DNA from: Lithodes maja
Lineage: Eukaryota; Arthropoda; Malacostraca; Decapoda; Lithodidae
Direction: 5' to 3'
Length of the DNA: 64,000 nucleotides
NCBI GenBank assembly: GCA_037953745.1
Contig: JBAKBP010003159.1
Span: 1 to 64,000 of the forward strand
The notes under the pieces were generated by a model. The model worked only from the letters and a program-made list of their open reading frames with translations. It was not told where the DNA came from and ran no database searches. A program made the translations under genes and the position numbers. Of the stretch, positions 1-10,239 are shown in pieces. How positions within the stretch are numbered: the first letter of the stretch is position 1; every line of letters begins with the position of its first letter.

Positions 1-118
1 ATAATCCCAAACTTGTAATCCAGTGTTACAAACCCGTACTCCCCCCCCCCTTTTGCAAAGAAAACAAAGTAAAAGAAAGAGTGACAAGGGGGGAAGACCA
101 GGCAACCTCGCAAGAGCT

Positions 119-1933
119 CTAGGAAACACGACGCCCGAGAGCTATCACAGGCCGAGGGGGTCTAACAATGGACATGGAGAGGTAGGAGGAGATGAAGGTA
201 TTGATAGACGACCACAAACCTGCCGAGGCGACGTCAGGCAACGAACGAGTCTGCAGGAACCGTAAGGAGGCAGCAAAGGACCGCACATCGTGCGCAGAAC
301 CCCGACAAGCAGGGTTACTGGCACGAATAACCCGACAAATGTGGCGTCCTATCTGTACCTTCGAAAGCCTCCCACCAGTCCGAGGAGACACCCACACAGC
401 AGTCCCCGAAGACGGAGCCACAGACTCAACATAAGAGTGCAAGGCCTGCACCGGGCACAACACATGGTGAGTATGCCCACGTTTTAAAGCCTGGATGGTG
501 AAAGGCTTGAAAACGTGGGTCTCTCTCTCATTCTTGGCAACAAAATGAGGGGAGGGGGCCAACGTGACGACATTCAACGACGGGGAGAATCGCATGCATT
601 CCTGGGACCGTGACATGGCAGCTAGTTCAGACACCCTATCCCCAGTGGCCAGAGCGACAAGGAAGAGAGTACGCTCCAGCAACTGAACCGGTGTAGTGTC
701 CCGTGTATATGTGTGTGAAGCCAGAAGGTCCAGAGCACGCCCCAGATCCCACTGAGGAGGGATCTGGCGCGGAGGGGGCCGTTCCCGGAAGGCAGCCTTC
801 ATGAAGGAATCCAGCTCCTTCGGAGGAACGACCAGCCCAGTGACGGACTCAAAGACCTCCCGGATGGCAGACAAGTGGTTACGTATAGTGTTGACCTGAA
901 AGCGACGTGTACGGAAGAGGTGAAACAAGTAGTGTAGGACGAGGGAAGGAGAGCTAACAGTCTGGCGAGTGTCCTGTATCCACCTAGTAAAAGACTTCCA
1001 GTGGGACTCGTAAGTCCCCCAAGTCGAAGTCGTCCATGAACGCTTCAGGAAGTCAGTCAGATCCCGTCCGTGGACCGGGAGCCACCGTGCCTCACGAACA
1101 TCCACGATGCGAAGGCCAACGAGGTCCGTAGGTCGCCAACCTGGCTCAAGTGGAAGTGTGAGAGAGGGAGAGGGACCGGACTCGGGCACCACCGCTTCAA
1201 CTGGGAGTACCAAGCCTGGGCCGGCCACAGAGGCGCTATGAGCCAGACTCTGCCGCGGTACAGCCGCAGCCGCGCGAGGACTTTGCACATCAACAGTGCG
1301 TCTGGTGGCGGAAATACGTATATCGACTGCCACCTGCACCAGTCTTCCATGAAAGCGTCCGGACCCCCCTCCGGAGTACGAGTCCGGAGGGATAGGTATC
1401 GAGGCAACTTGCGCGTCTCCTTCGATGCGAACAAGTCGACCTCCGGAACACCCCAGGAAGCCGCTAGGTCGTCGAATACAGTCTGTTTCATTGCCCATTC
1501 TACAAGAACGCCCTGTCCTCGCGACAGGGCGTCCGCCCACAGGTTGGCAGACCCGGGCAGGTAGGAGGCGTGCAGGGAGATGTTGTGTCGGTTCGCGAGG
1601 AAGAACAACTTCTCGGAGATCCCCAACAGAGTCAAAGACCTGGAGGACCCCTGCTTTTGGATACAGTGGACAGCTGTCTGATTGTCCATCCTGAAGGCCA
1701 CCGACAGGCCCCGAAGGGCCAGCGCGTGGTCCCGCAGAAAGAACAAGGGAACCAAGAGTTCGAGGGCATTGATGTGTAGGTGTGTGTGTCCCACCCATCT
1801 GCCGTGTTGTTGATGTCCCAGGTTGGATTGGTAACCCCACCCCACCCCACCTCGCTCGACGCATCTGTATCCACCCAGATCGTCGGCGGGGGGGAGGTCC
1901 AAGGCACAGCCGCAGAGAGCGTGCCCCGAGCAA
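119..1933 (-). CDS. DIRS tyrosine recombinase (YR), real domain about 119-1135
   Basis: The recombinase integrates the circular DIRS cDNA, replacing the integrase of LTR elements. The open frame is 604 codons, but its first half overlaps the RT/RNase H frame and is probably shadow. The recognisable YR part is about residues 265-604: a core-binding region (FLKRSWTTSTWGTY), the box-I arginine in ATGDRVSELAAM near residue 430, the HxxR motif HDVRSFAAS near residue 549, and a final Tyr in FISSYL near residue 583. All expected R-H-R-Y positions are therefore present. The stop codon is at 119-121. In E2 and E3 the HxxR motif is destroyed by a one-base loss and adenine changes. Confidence 0.85.
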   Translation of the reverse strand: MLGARSLRLCLGPPPRRRSGWIQMRRARWGGVGLPIQPGTSTTRQMGGTHTPTHQCPRTLGSLVLSAGPRAGPSGPVGGLQDGQSDSCPLYPKAGVLQVFDSVGDLREVVLPREPTQHLPARLLPARVCQPVGGRPVARTGRSCRMGNETDCIRRPSGFLGCSGGRLVRIEGDAQVASIPIPPDSYSGGGSGRFHGRLVQVAVDIRISATRRTVDVQSPRAAAAVPRQSLAHSASVAGPGLVLPVEAVVPESGPSPSLTLPLEPGWRPTDLVGLRIVDVREARWLPVHGRDLTDFLKRSWTTSTWGTYESHWKSFTRWIQDTRQTVSSPSLVLHYLFHLFRTRRFQVNTIRNHLSAIREVFESVTGLVVPPKELDSFMKAAFRERPPPRQIPPQWDLGRALDLLASHTYTRDTTPVQLLERTLFLVALATGDRVSELAAMSRSQECMRFSPSLNVVTLAPSPHFVAKNERETHVFKPFTIQALKRGHTHHVLCPVQALHSYVESVAPSSGTAVWVSPRTGGRLSKVQIGRHICRVIRASNPACRGSAHDVRSFAASLRFLQTRSLPDVASAGLWSSINTFISSYLSMSIVRPPRPVIALGRRVS

Positions 1934-2786
1934 CCCAGTGTCCTAAGTGTCTGTGAATGGAACGCGGGATCGGCATGAGCCGATCCATAGGGACCAACGG
2001 AAACACCCTGTTGCCCATGAGGATTAGGCGGCGCAGCCTGAGCCTCCCTAAGGGAATGGTCAGAGCAGCCCAATTGAGGGAACCCACTAACGAGTCCCAG
2101 ATCCTCCTCGTGAGGGAGACCGAGTGCAACACGGCGAAAACCTTCCTGCGAAGTTTCACCGCGTTTGGCTGACTCTGGGTAACCGTAGCGTTTGTCAGAT
2201 CCCATTCGAGACCTACCCACGTCACGACACGCGACGGGGTCAGGCGGGACTTGGGAATGTTTATGTTGAACCCTAACTGTGTGATGTGTCGAACTACGGT
2301 GAGGGTGTCGCGAACGCAGTGTTCTAGGGTGTCTGAAACTATCAACCAATCGTCCAAGTAAAACAGGATCTGGAGGCCGCCCCTGAGGAGAGGATCCAGA
2401 GCCTGCTTCACCAGTTTCGAGAAGATCCGCGGCGCGATGTTGAGACCGAAGGGAAGCCTGTCGAACATGAACACGCGATCGGAAGTCCGAACGGCCAAGA
2501 ATCGCTGGAAACGAGGATGTATAGGGACGTGCCAATACGCATCCTTGAGGTCCAGCGACACTACCCACGACAGAGGCCGCAGGGCCAGTCGTACCTGGTG
2601 CACCGTCAGCATCCGAAATCGCGTGTTCACGATGTGCCCGTTGAGGGCCGACAGATCCACCACCGGTCGCATCGCGTCGCAGTCCTTCTTCGGTACCAGA
2701 AATACACGGGAGAGGAAAACCGGGTGACCGGCTTTCACCTCCTTGACGATTCCCTGCTCGTGCATGGATGTAATCACGGCGGCCAC
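1057..2786 (-). CDS. DIRS reverse transcriptase-RNase H with C-terminal extension, frameshifted
   Basis: Reverse transcriptase that copies DIRS RNA, followed by RNase H. The frame from 2786 carries the RT fingers and palm (PVVDLSALNG, SLDLKDAYWHVPI, FGLNIAPRIF) and the catalytic box FYLDDWLIV, then the RNase H start VDTDASSEVGWGG. RNase H then continues in another frame (SVAFRMDNQTAVH, GSANLWADALSRG) down to 1057, so there is a frameshift close to 1835-1860, inside a G-rich imperfect repeat of GTGGG units. After RNase H comes the extension usual in DIRS proteins (VDLFAS, YVFPPPDAL, LIAPLWP). Coding clearly extends upstream of the Met at 2786, so the true start is not fixed. The shift may be a mutation, an assembly error or programmed; I cannot tell. 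Confidence 0.85.
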
Positions 2787-3004
2787 CTCCGAAGAGACAG
2801 GCCGGCTTCGTTGACAAGAGCTGAGTGGGGGTCTGGACTTCCATCTCCAGGTTAGACCCCTCCGTGCAATCTTTCGCCCCCACGTCCCTCGCGGCCATCG
2901 AAGGGCGCAAGGGCGAAAACAACCTGTGGGAGCCCCCGAGATGAGGTGAGCGACCCGGTCGGCGAGGCGAGAAGGAGAACAGGGAGGAGACCGACCCGGA
3001 GAAC

Positions 3005-6000
3005 CTACACATTTTTTGACGTGGAGGGTCCCCCGGTACGGTCCTTGCGGTCATAAGACCCTCGTTGACCACCCCTACCCCCCCCACCTCGTCGAAAAGG
3101 GCGGGACACCCCATCCCCTGTCCGTCGTGCGTCGGACCCCGTCGAAGTGCGGCCGGAAGTGGAAGGCTGGCCAGCCCCTTCTCGGCGGGGATGAAAGGGA
3201 GCAGGAGCAGAAGTGCGAGGCGGAACCGACGCTCTAGCCGGCAACTTCCCTTTCCTGCGCCCTTTCTTGGCAGCAGCAGTGGCACTAGCACTCCGAGGAG
3301 GACCGGCAGAAGGACGGGACTGCGAAGACCCTGGTCGCGACACAGCGCGTCTTTGCGTGTCGTAAGCAGGGTCCGCTGACAGAGAAGCGTAGCGTTCCCA
3401 AGCATCCTGCGCGAACAGCCCCGATGTATATAACTCAGAGTACAACAAACCCTGACGAATATCCAAAGGGGCCTTCCGGCAGAACGAGGACCTTACCGTT
3501 TGGCGTTGTCGAGTAGCCTCGCACAAAACCGCCTTCAGCTCGGGAACCAAAGACACCGCGAGCTGAAGGTGGATCCGCCTAACGTGGTCCAAACCCTCGC
3601 GAAGATCGCCAGGTGCAGTCGCCTCGATAAGTCGCAGGTGGTGAACAGAGGTCTGGAGGGAACCTAAAAAACAAGAAAATAAGTTCGCCACCCTCTGCCG
3701 CAAGGTAAAATCCCTGTCGACAGAGGACTTATCTGGGTGGGAAAAGAACGGGTTAGCAATAGCACAAATTTCAAGTTTGGGAGCGCTAATCCAGGACCAG
3801 AACTTGCCATCCAATCCGGCGACAGACACAAGAGGAGGCAAAAGCAGTGACGACTCTGGGGGAGGGACTGAAGATGATCTGTCGACGGAACGGGTAGCAA
3901 ACTCTAAGGCCTCAGCAAACCAGGCCTCCAATGGGAGAGGATTATCAAGGACGACGGACAAGCCAGGCTTACCGTCGTCGCTCAAACCTGTCCCATAGGA
4001 GGACAGCCCCGTCAAAACAGCGAGGGACTGAACATCTTGAAGGATGTCCTGGCGGCTGAAGTCTGACCAGAGCTTAGTACGAGGAGCAGACGGGGGCTTG
4101 GGCTTAACCGAAAAGTACTGAAGGTCAGTCCTCGTCGGGTAAGCCCGAACCTCCACGTCGGCCACCTGACCATCCACCCTGAACGCCCTAAACTGCATTT
4201 TATCATTAAGCTGCACCGACCAGCCCAAAGGTAGGGCCCTCTCACCGGACGGTAAGTTGGTAGCACGCTCCGGGTGGGAGGCCCGCACCCCCTTCCAAAC
4301 AGCCAAGGAGCCATAGAGGAGAGGCATAGTCCTCGACGGGACCTTGGCCTTCTGGATGGGGGGCAAGCGCGGACCCTGCCCTAGCAGACGGAGGACCCCC
4401 GCATGGGAGACAGCAGGGGGAACCACCTGAGCCAGGGCAGGAGCAGTGCTAGCCGACGACCGGGCAGGAGGGGAAGCAGGGCGAGAGGGAATGTGGTCCA
4501 CTGCAGAGGGGAGGGGGACCAAAGCAGGGGCAGGTTGGGTGAGGCGCTGGGGTTGTGTCACCGCCAAGAAGCGCGACAAGAGGGATTCCTGCATCGCCTC
4601 CAATCGCGCGTCGAAGTGTGACACAACCCACCCCTGCAGAGCCGAAAATCGATCCGAGAGAGGCGAACCCCCCGAAGATTGTTCGGCCCGCAGGGGCGAG
4701 CGTGAGCGAGAGCGAGACCCATGACACGAAACAGCAGCGTCGCGGCCCAAAGAAGGCGAGCGACGACTGCCGTGGCGTCCCAGAGGGTCTCGCCCCCGCT
4801 CACTAACGCCCGAGGGGGAAACATCATCCTCCCCCTCTTCCAGCGACACGTCAGCCCCCGAGAAAGGGGACCCCGAAACCTCGCTATACTCTACCGAGTC
4901 AAGCGGCGGGGTACCCACTCGGGGAGCCGGAAGCCGAAGATCAGGGATCGAAGAAGGAAGAGGAGTAGGATGACGGGAGTGGGAAGGCTGGCCGGGTGAA
5001 AGGAGGTCAGAAGGAGCCGCGGGGGGAAACAGAGCAAGGATCCCCGGGGCTGATAGAACAGGGCGGCCCGACACCGAGGAGGAGGAGGGAGGAACCACCA
5101 CCTTGGGACGAGACCGCGAAGGAAGAAGAGGCACAGAAGCAGGAGAAGTAGGAGGAGAAGCAACGACAACCTGGCGCTCCCCCCTGGACAGAGTAGGAGG
5201 AGGGAGCAGAGGGCCAGCTACATGATGGACTTCCGCCCGCGTGGAGGACACATGAAGAGGACGCCTCATGTGCAGGGGAAGCGGGCGGAAAGTGGTAGAG
5301 CCCCGATCCGGAGAGGCCAGGGGAGGGCGTACAGGGGCAGAGACGCTAACCCTGGCCTCAGGGCGAGAACCATGACGAGGGCGACGGCCGGAGTCAAGGC
5401 CAGCAGGAGGACGAGGAGGGGCAGCAGAGGATGGACGACGAGGAGAGCGAGAGCGTGGACGGAGCTGAGGATCCTCCCGACGAAGCGGCGACCGACCACG
5501 GGACCCAGGAAGAAGGGCCCGAGCAGGAAGAGGGCCAGGTAAACGGCCCCCAGACGGGTCAGGGATGCCCAGGGCCACACGGATCCGGTCATCCACAAAA
5601 GCCGGTGAGCGATGGCCCACAGATCGAATGTGGTGGGAGACCACCGCCCACACGGACTGAAGGGATGCCGAGGCCGCCGCTGCGTCAGAGGAACCAGGGC
5701 GATGGTCCACCACATCCACCAAGTCCATGCACGGACCACACAGCGCAGGGAGGTAGGCCGTAGAGGACACACATTGGGAGTGGCGGAGGCAGGACCGGTG
5801 GCACTCCAAACATGGGGAGCCACAGCCCTGGCGAAAGCAAGGCATCACAACCTGCAATGGAAGAACACACAGCATAAGCAGCACGGTGACGGAGTCAGCG
5901 AAGAGAATGTCCAATAAAAACCAGGGAATGAGCATGGGTAAACAAGAAGACACATGCAAACTGGAAGGCGTACTCACTCGAAACCGGGAACACTGAGGTA

Positions 6001-6046
6001 GGCGATGAGGGCGGGCGATGCTGAAAAGCACAAGCTGAACCTGCAA
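3005..6046 (-). CDS. DIRS gag-like ORF1, about 1013 codons
   Basis: First large ORF of E1, presumed to encode the nucleocapsid-like protein that packages element RNA. Visible features: a Cys-rich N-terminal stretch around residues 70-105 with several CxxC-type pairs, an Arg/Ser/Pro-rich low-complexity region at about residues 170-480, a better conserved block around residues 600-900, and a Gly/Arg-rich tail typical of RNA-binding proteins. The conserved block contains LWSDFSRQDI and PLDIRQGLLY, both recognisable in altered form in E2 and E3. The annotated Met at 6046 is the first in frame; a start closer to the Cys-rich motif is possible. The ORF ends at 3005, overlapping the upstream part of the RT frame. 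Gag identity rests on position and composition, not on a recognised domain. Confidence 0.75.
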   Translation of the reverse strand: MQVQLVLFSIARPHRLPQCSRFRVSTPSSLHVSSCLPMLIPWFLLDILFADSVTVLLMLCVLPLQVVMPCFRQGCGSPCLECHRSCLRHSQCVSSTAYLPALCGPCMDLVDVVDHRPGSSDAAAASASLQSVWAVVSHHIRSVGHRSPAFVDDRIRVALGIPDPSGGRLPGPLPARALLPGSRGRSPLRREDPQLRPRSRSPRRPSSAAPPRPPAGLDSGRRPRHGSRPEARVSVSAPVRPPLASPDRGSTTFRPLPLHMRRPLHVSSTRAEVHHVAGPLLPPPTLSRGERQVVVASPPTSPASVPLLPSRSRPKVVVPPSSSSVSGRPVLSAPGILALFPPAAPSDLLSPGQPSHSRHPTPLPSSIPDLRLPAPRVGTPPLDSVEYSEVSGSPFSGADVSLEEGEDDVSPSGVSERGRDPLGRHGSRRSPSLGRDAAVSCHGSRSRSRSPLRAEQSSGGSPLSDRFSALQGWVVSHFDARLEAMQESLLSRFLAVTQPQRLTQPAPALVPLPSAVDHIPSRPASPPARSSASTAPALAQVVPPAVSHAGVLRLLGQGPRLPPIQKAKVPSRTMPLLYGSLAVWKGVRASHPERATNLPSGERALPLGWSVQLNDKMQFRAFRVDGQVADVEVRAYPTRTDLQYFSVKPKPPSAPRTKLWSDFSRQDILQDVQSLAVLTGLSSYGTGLSDDGKPGLSVVLDNPLPLEAWFAEALEFATRSVDRSSSVPPPESSLLLPPLVSVAGLDGKFWSWISAPKLEICAIANPFFSHPDKSSVDRDFTLRQRVANLFSCFLGSLQTSVHHLRLIEATAPGDLREGLDHVRRIHLQLAVSLVPELKAVLCEATRQRQTVRSSFCRKAPLDIRQGLLYSELYTSGLFAQDAWERYASLSADPAYDTQRRAVSRPGSSQSRPSAGPPRSASATAAAKKGRRKGKLPARASVPPRTSAPAPFHPRREGAGQPSTSGRTSTGSDARRTGDGVSRPFRRGGGGRGGQRGSYDRKDRTGGPSTSKNV

Positions 6047-6177
6047 AGATGGAGAAAGTGTTAAACACCACTCAACACCTCACATGCAGGGCCCTAACAC
6101 CATAAAGTGTAGACACCAATATAGTAATAGGCAACAATATGACACAAAAAAGGGTCAACAGTGAAAGCCAACTATAA

Positions 6178-6320
6178 CCGCAAATTTGCGGGCCAATGGA
6201 GGTAGATCCGTACCGACACAAACCTCCCACATCGTCACGCGACCCCCCAGCGACCTCCGCAAATTTGCGGGGAGCCGAAACGACCCAGAGGGCCGAATCG
6301 AGCACTCCGCAAATTTGCGG
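6178..6320. promoter_or_regulatory. Three copies of a perfect 14-bp palindrome in the E1 5' UTR
   Basis: The palindrome CCGCAAATTTGCGG occurs at 6178-6191, 6257-6270 and 6307-6320, between the ITR and the gag ORF. Three exact copies within 143 bp, unlike their surroundings, look like a dimeric protein-binding site or a structured RNA element. E2 and E3 lack this part of the 5' UTR. No function is known to me. Confidence 0.5.
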
Positions 6321-7294
6321 GACCTGCCAACAGGGCCCGGTGCCGAACAAGCGAGAGGGGCGTCTAGGAAAACCAAAAAAGGCCCGCAAACAAGCGTCAA
6401 CTCCTTATCTCCAAGCGACGATGACCGTGACCATCAAGCTGAGCAGTGTCTTCCTTGATAATGTCCTGACTCGACCGGTCAAGGGAGAGGCAAGGAAGGC
6501 ACACCAGGGGAGAGGAGGCACATCCCCTGGGAACCACCCAACCCACAGATATAGAGCAAAGCCCATGAGAAGAAGTGGCAGGTTGGGTGGTGTGGCACAA
6601 CAGGGGCCCCCGTGGGGTACCCCAAGATTGGGCAAAAGTTATGAAAGGATGGAGGTGAAAACAGGAAGGGAACACAAAAAACCAGTAACGAAACTGGTGA
6701 GAAAAAGGGTGGCCTAGCCGCGAGTAGAGAATGTGTCAGGGGCGAAAAACCCTGTGGAGTGAGGGAGAGGCCCCCGTGGGGTACCTCTGGGTATCACGAA
6801 CCACTAAGCGCCCAGGCCCTTGAGACACAGTGAAGGCTCGAAAGGGGGGACTCGGGAATAACGCTAGTTATGCGGCTGACACAAACACTACAAACAGCAC
6901 CGCCACCACGAAATCTCAGATTGTGAACCAACTTTACACCTAGGCTATGAAAAAATGAGAACTCATAAGGGCATAGCAATTCCTGAATGATAAACAAGCT
7001 AGGCTAATTGAAGCTAAAAGCTAAACTATGCCCAGACTAACAGGAAAAAAGAATATGAAAAGAGAAAGAATGAAAACATATAGACGGGGAACGCCAAGCG
7101 CCCCCGTACCTTCGGTAGCTATTTCCACACGCGTCTCCATTAAACACACTGAGGAGCCCATTTAGGTGTGTCCTAGATCACGTAACATCTGTCTAGCAAA
7201 AAGAAGGCCAGAAAAGCCGAAACGAACCTAAAACAGGGTGAATTGAAGGAGCACAACAAAAGTGGACTTCAACAATGGCGACGCGTGAAAAAAT

Positions 7295-7595
7295 GATAAC
7301 AAGAGAGGGTCGCTTATGCGCACGTTCGACAGGGATCGGCGCATAACGGAACACGGGATGGGCCTTGAGCGGTAACTAAGGTAAACCCCTTTTTCTTCTC
7401 TTCTAATGCTTTTTTCACCTTCGGTGGTAGTTTTGGTTAATGTACAACGTCTCCTAGAGCAAGATAAGGAGTAGACTCTAGACGTTTTCTTTTTAACCGC
7501 GGTTGGAATGACGACATAGCAGTCAAAATAGACAAGTCGTCATTGCAATTAGGTTAATAGCCTTGACGTTGGATTTGCCAAGACTACTAACAAAT
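7295..7595 (-). repeat. Left inverted terminal repeat of E1
   Basis: About 300 bp matching the left ITRs of E2 (11822-12121) and E3 (26529-26828) and, inverted, their right ITRs. The outer edge CTAACAAAT is followed by unrelated DNA from 7596. Identity with E2 and E3 continues past the ITR to about 7083. This shows that the ends and 5' UTR of E1, E2 and E3 are very close even though their interiors differ strongly. Confidence 0.85.
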
Positions 7596-7694
7596 CAAGA
7601 GTTTTGGCCTACCTATTTGGAATAGGGTGTAGCTCTGGGCTGTACGCATATCGGAGTTATGTGTTGGAGTCAGCACATTAATTGTAGTCTGTGT

Positions 7695-8187
7695 TACTGC
7701 TGACCTGGCAAAGACTGACTGCTGACCTGACAAAGAGTGACTGCTAACCTGACAAAGAGTGACTGCTGACCAACAAAGAGTGACTGCTAACCTGGCAAAG
7801 AGTGACTGTTGACCTAACAAAGAGTGATTGCTGACCCGACAAAGAGTGACTGCTGACCTGACAAAGACTGACTGCTGACCTGGTAAAGAGTGACTGCTGA
7901 CCTGACAAAGAGGGACTGCTAACCTGACAAAGAGTGACTGCTGACCTGACAAAGAGTGACTGCTGACCTGCCAAAGAGTGACTGCTGGCCTGGCAAAGAG
8001 TGACTGCTGACCTGACAAAGAGTGACTGCTGACCGGCAAAGAGTGACTGCTGACCTGACAAAGAGTGACTGCTGACCGACAAAGAGTGACTGCTGACCTG
8101 ACAAAGAGTGACTGCTGACCGACAAAGAGTGACTGCTGACCTGACAAAGAGTGACTGCTGACCGACAAAGAGTGACTTCTGACTTGA
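7695..8187. repeat. Minisatellite, about 22 copies of a 20-22 bp unit
   Basis: Head-to-tail units of the form ACTGCTGACCTGACAAAGAGTG, with CCGAC and CTGGC variants and some shortened copies. It begins about 100 bp outside the E1 left end. Long minus-strand frames across it (SSHSLSGQQ-type repeats) only reflect the repeat. Confidence 0.95.
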
Positions 8188-8244
8188 CCTAAATCAAAAT
8201 AAATGAGGCTATGTTCTCTGTCGCCCGAGGAGAAAGAAAGAGAG

Positions 8245-8530
8245 AGAGAGATAATTACATAAATTTACATATATACTCTGACCACACAGACCTATAAGAT
8301 CTTAGCGAGGTGGTCAGGACTAAATTCTAGTAGAGATAGCCAACCAGTGATTAAGAGAAACGGGAAGGAAAGGATAGCGAGAGAGAGAGAGATAAATTTA
8401 CATATATTTACATATATACACTGGCCACACAGACCTTACGATCCAAACGAGGTGGTCAGTACTTAATTCTAGTAGAGAAGGCATATCCAATAGAAAAGGA
8501 AAGTTGAAGGAAAGGATAGAAATGAAGAGA
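8245..8530. repeat. Tandem duplication of about 143 bp with GA-rich joints
   Basis: The block containing CCACACAGACCT and AATTCTAGTAGAGA appears at about 8275 and again at about 8418, with moderate divergence. Each copy is followed by a GA microsatellite, extending to about 8552. Confidence 0.8.
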
Positions 8531-8789
8531 GAAAGAGAGAGAGAGAGAGATAGGAGTGGAGGAGGGAATATATGTCTCTCTGTTTTCACTCATCTATCAC
8601 ATGTGTCAGGACCTTTTGAGTTGATTGCAGCGATACACAGGGAGACGACGAGAATGTTGGAGTTGTGTTTGTATCATCATATAGGCTATTTATTTTAAAG
8701 GAAGAAATAGATATTTCATATTTCTATTCAAATATTATTATACTGCATTTATTGTCTTTGGCAAACTCCCTAGCTGTCTATCAAGCTTA
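8531..8789. other. No gene recognised
   Basis: GA repeat remnants then AT-rich unique-looking DNA. I see no coding signal. Confidence 0.5.
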
Positions 8790-9234
8790 TTAACCCGTAC
8801 AGCCCCAGCGACGCGCCTGACGCGTCGGCGATGTATGTAACGCACAGCCCCAGAGACGCGTCTGGCGCGTCACCCTAATTGCGCCAACCGTAACCTCAGG
8901 TGTAGCCACTCAAGAGGGCTCAGATTTGTATGGGAACTGTGTACGTATCCCACGCAACCGTGCCGATGGTTGAAAACTCTCAAGTCCACGTGCGTGCGCG
9001 TGAGCGCGCAATAACCTGGTTTTTGGGGGTAATTGCCTTCAATTTTTTACTCTTGTAAAATACGTTTTTGGGGGCTCTGTAGGACCATTCTTTAAGCTTT
9101 TTGAGCGGTTTTTCGTGGTTTTTCCTTCATTCCTAACCCGTTCGCTATTGTTTCTGGAATAAAACCATTTTTTGAAAACCGGCCGGGTTCTGGTGAACAA
9201 ACATTACAAAACTAGCCGGGGCTGGACGGGTTAA
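8790..9234. mobile_element. MITE with TTAA target duplication, family 1
   Basis: Bounded by TTAA on both sides. Left end TTAACCCGTACAGCCCC and the complement of the right end TTAACCCGTCCAGCCCC match at 16 of 17 positions. It is 445 bp with no ORF. TTAA duplications and CCC termini are typical of piggyBac-type elements, so this is probably a non-autonomous piggyBac relative. A CpG-rich part lies at 8806-8875. Confidence 0.8.
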
Positions 9235-9239
9235 TTCAT

Positions 9240-9480
9240 CACAAAGATCCCCGTTCGAGATATTTTGTACAATTTTCAACAGAAAAATGTCCCAGCCGAA
9301 GGTCTGTTTGTACTAAATTACAGGCTCGCTATTATTCGCCAGGGTAAAATCGCCACCTAAATCGCACAAAAGTCTTAATATTAACAAAGAAAGGGGCGAA
9401 AGGTCTTAGAATTGCCAAACTAATGGCCTGAACTTCTCAAAATCTCTTAACTATTGGGGATAAACATGAGGGAGAAAAGG
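9240..9480 (+). repeat. Interspersed repeat R2, copy 1
   Basis: Related sequence recurs at 39345-39613 (same orientation), 39990-40262 (inverted) and 41175-41490 (inverted). Shared landmarks are GAAAAATGTCCC, TTCGCCAGG and TAAACATGAGGGAGAA. The other copies suggest it is one arm of a fold-back element. Confidence 0.7.
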
Positions 9481-9559
9481 AATTCATATATTGTTTCAAG
9501 TGTATTCAAGAATGATTTTTGAACAAGTGAAAATTAGGTATACAAAGAAATGTATGCAT

Positions 9560-9737
9560 CTTGGTATTCAACATACCAGGTACATTGAAGATTGTGTATA
9601 TAATTAAAAAAGTAGATAATTTTCTGCAAGTTTTCTACAAGAATGATTGGTTGAAGGAATACCTCTCCGTTAAGAAAATGTGCAATACGGTACAGGATTG
9701 TATAAAGTCAAGTTTAATTAATGTTTCTATGTATATG
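9560..9737 (+). pseudogene. Fragment of Penelope-like element upstream region
   Basis: The frame encodes FYKNDWLKEYLSVKK, which resembles VYRKDWLKHFLSVEK about 700 bp further on, upstream of the Penelope-like RT. Both look like copies of the same N-terminal segment of a Penelope-like protein, here duplicated or rearranged. Little else can be said. Confidence 0.45.
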
Positions 9738-9875
9738 AGACAAAAGGCTGGCTGCCAGCTACGAGCGTCTCCCCAAAGCCAAAAGAGTGACAGAGAGCCA
9801 AATGCAAGGGACGTTAGGGTCAAAATGCCTGAACACACTAAGTTTAAAGCATTCTAAGTCATTGGGTGAAGGATA
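9738..9875 (-). repeat. 3' end fragment of LINE C family
   Basis: Contains AAAAGAGTGACAGAG and AGGGACGTTAG followed by CAAAATGCCTG, matching the 3' end of the LINE at 51438-53715 and the copy at 41656-42015. It is a short 5'-truncated insertion. Confidence 0.7.
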
Positions 9876-10239
9876 AATTGGTTGAATATTTATAAGTGAA
9901 AATATATCACCAAGTGAAAATAGTTTAACAAGTGAACATAATATGTTGGAGTGGGTTGAATCCTAGACTCTCATCTTGACTGTCGGTGAGGATAAACACT
10001 TTTATTCATGAAATTCATACGAAATTTGTAAATTGATTTATTGATTAGTCGAATGTTAAAACAACTTTTACGAATCAAGTTAGTTTTCTCGATTACTTGA
10101 ATTTTAATCCTAAAGCTACTGAACATGCAAGAAAAATAGCAGAACAATAAAACAAAGGCATGATAAAAACTTGAAGATTTGGGGATTCATAAAATTATCT
10201 ATAATAAAAACGTATCAAGTAAGACGTTAACTGCAAGGG
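9876..10239. other. AT-rich, no intact gene
   Basis: Low-complexity AT-rich sequence with possible further Penelope-like debris. Nothing I can support as a gene. Confidence 0.4.

Larger units (their letters stand above)
1..7595 (-). mobile_element. DIRS-type retrotransposon E1 (coding copy, cut by window start)
   Basis: On the minus strand the element reads left inverted terminal repeat (7595 inward), 5' UTR, gag-like ORF, reverse transcriptase/RNase H with a C-terminal extension, then a tyrosine recombinase. This gene set without an integrase or APE/LTR machinery is diagnostic of DIRS elements. Its left end matches the left ends of E2 (11822) and E3 (26529), and the first 60 bases match the region just past the recombinase in E2 (about 17450-17515). 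The right ITR and internal complementary region must lie beyond position 1. Reading frames are long and the RT motif is intact, so E1 is the nearest thing here to an autonomous copy, apart from one frameshift in RNase H. Confidence 0.9.

Noticed and set aside
4449..5823. Frames on both strands within 3-6 kb as separate genes
   Set aside because: They overlap the E1 gag ORF and share its GC-rich bias; no domain seen.
7587..8168. 193-codon protein of SSHSLSGQQ repeats
   Set aside because: It is the translation of a 20-22 bp minisatellite with irregular unit length.
7695..8187. CRISPR-like array
   Set aside because: No unique spacers; units are contiguous and variable, and the setting is eukaryotic.
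8790..9234. Telomeric or rDNA-related repeat suggested by GC-rich CpG motifs
   Set aside because: TTAA-bounded inverted ends explain it as a MITE.
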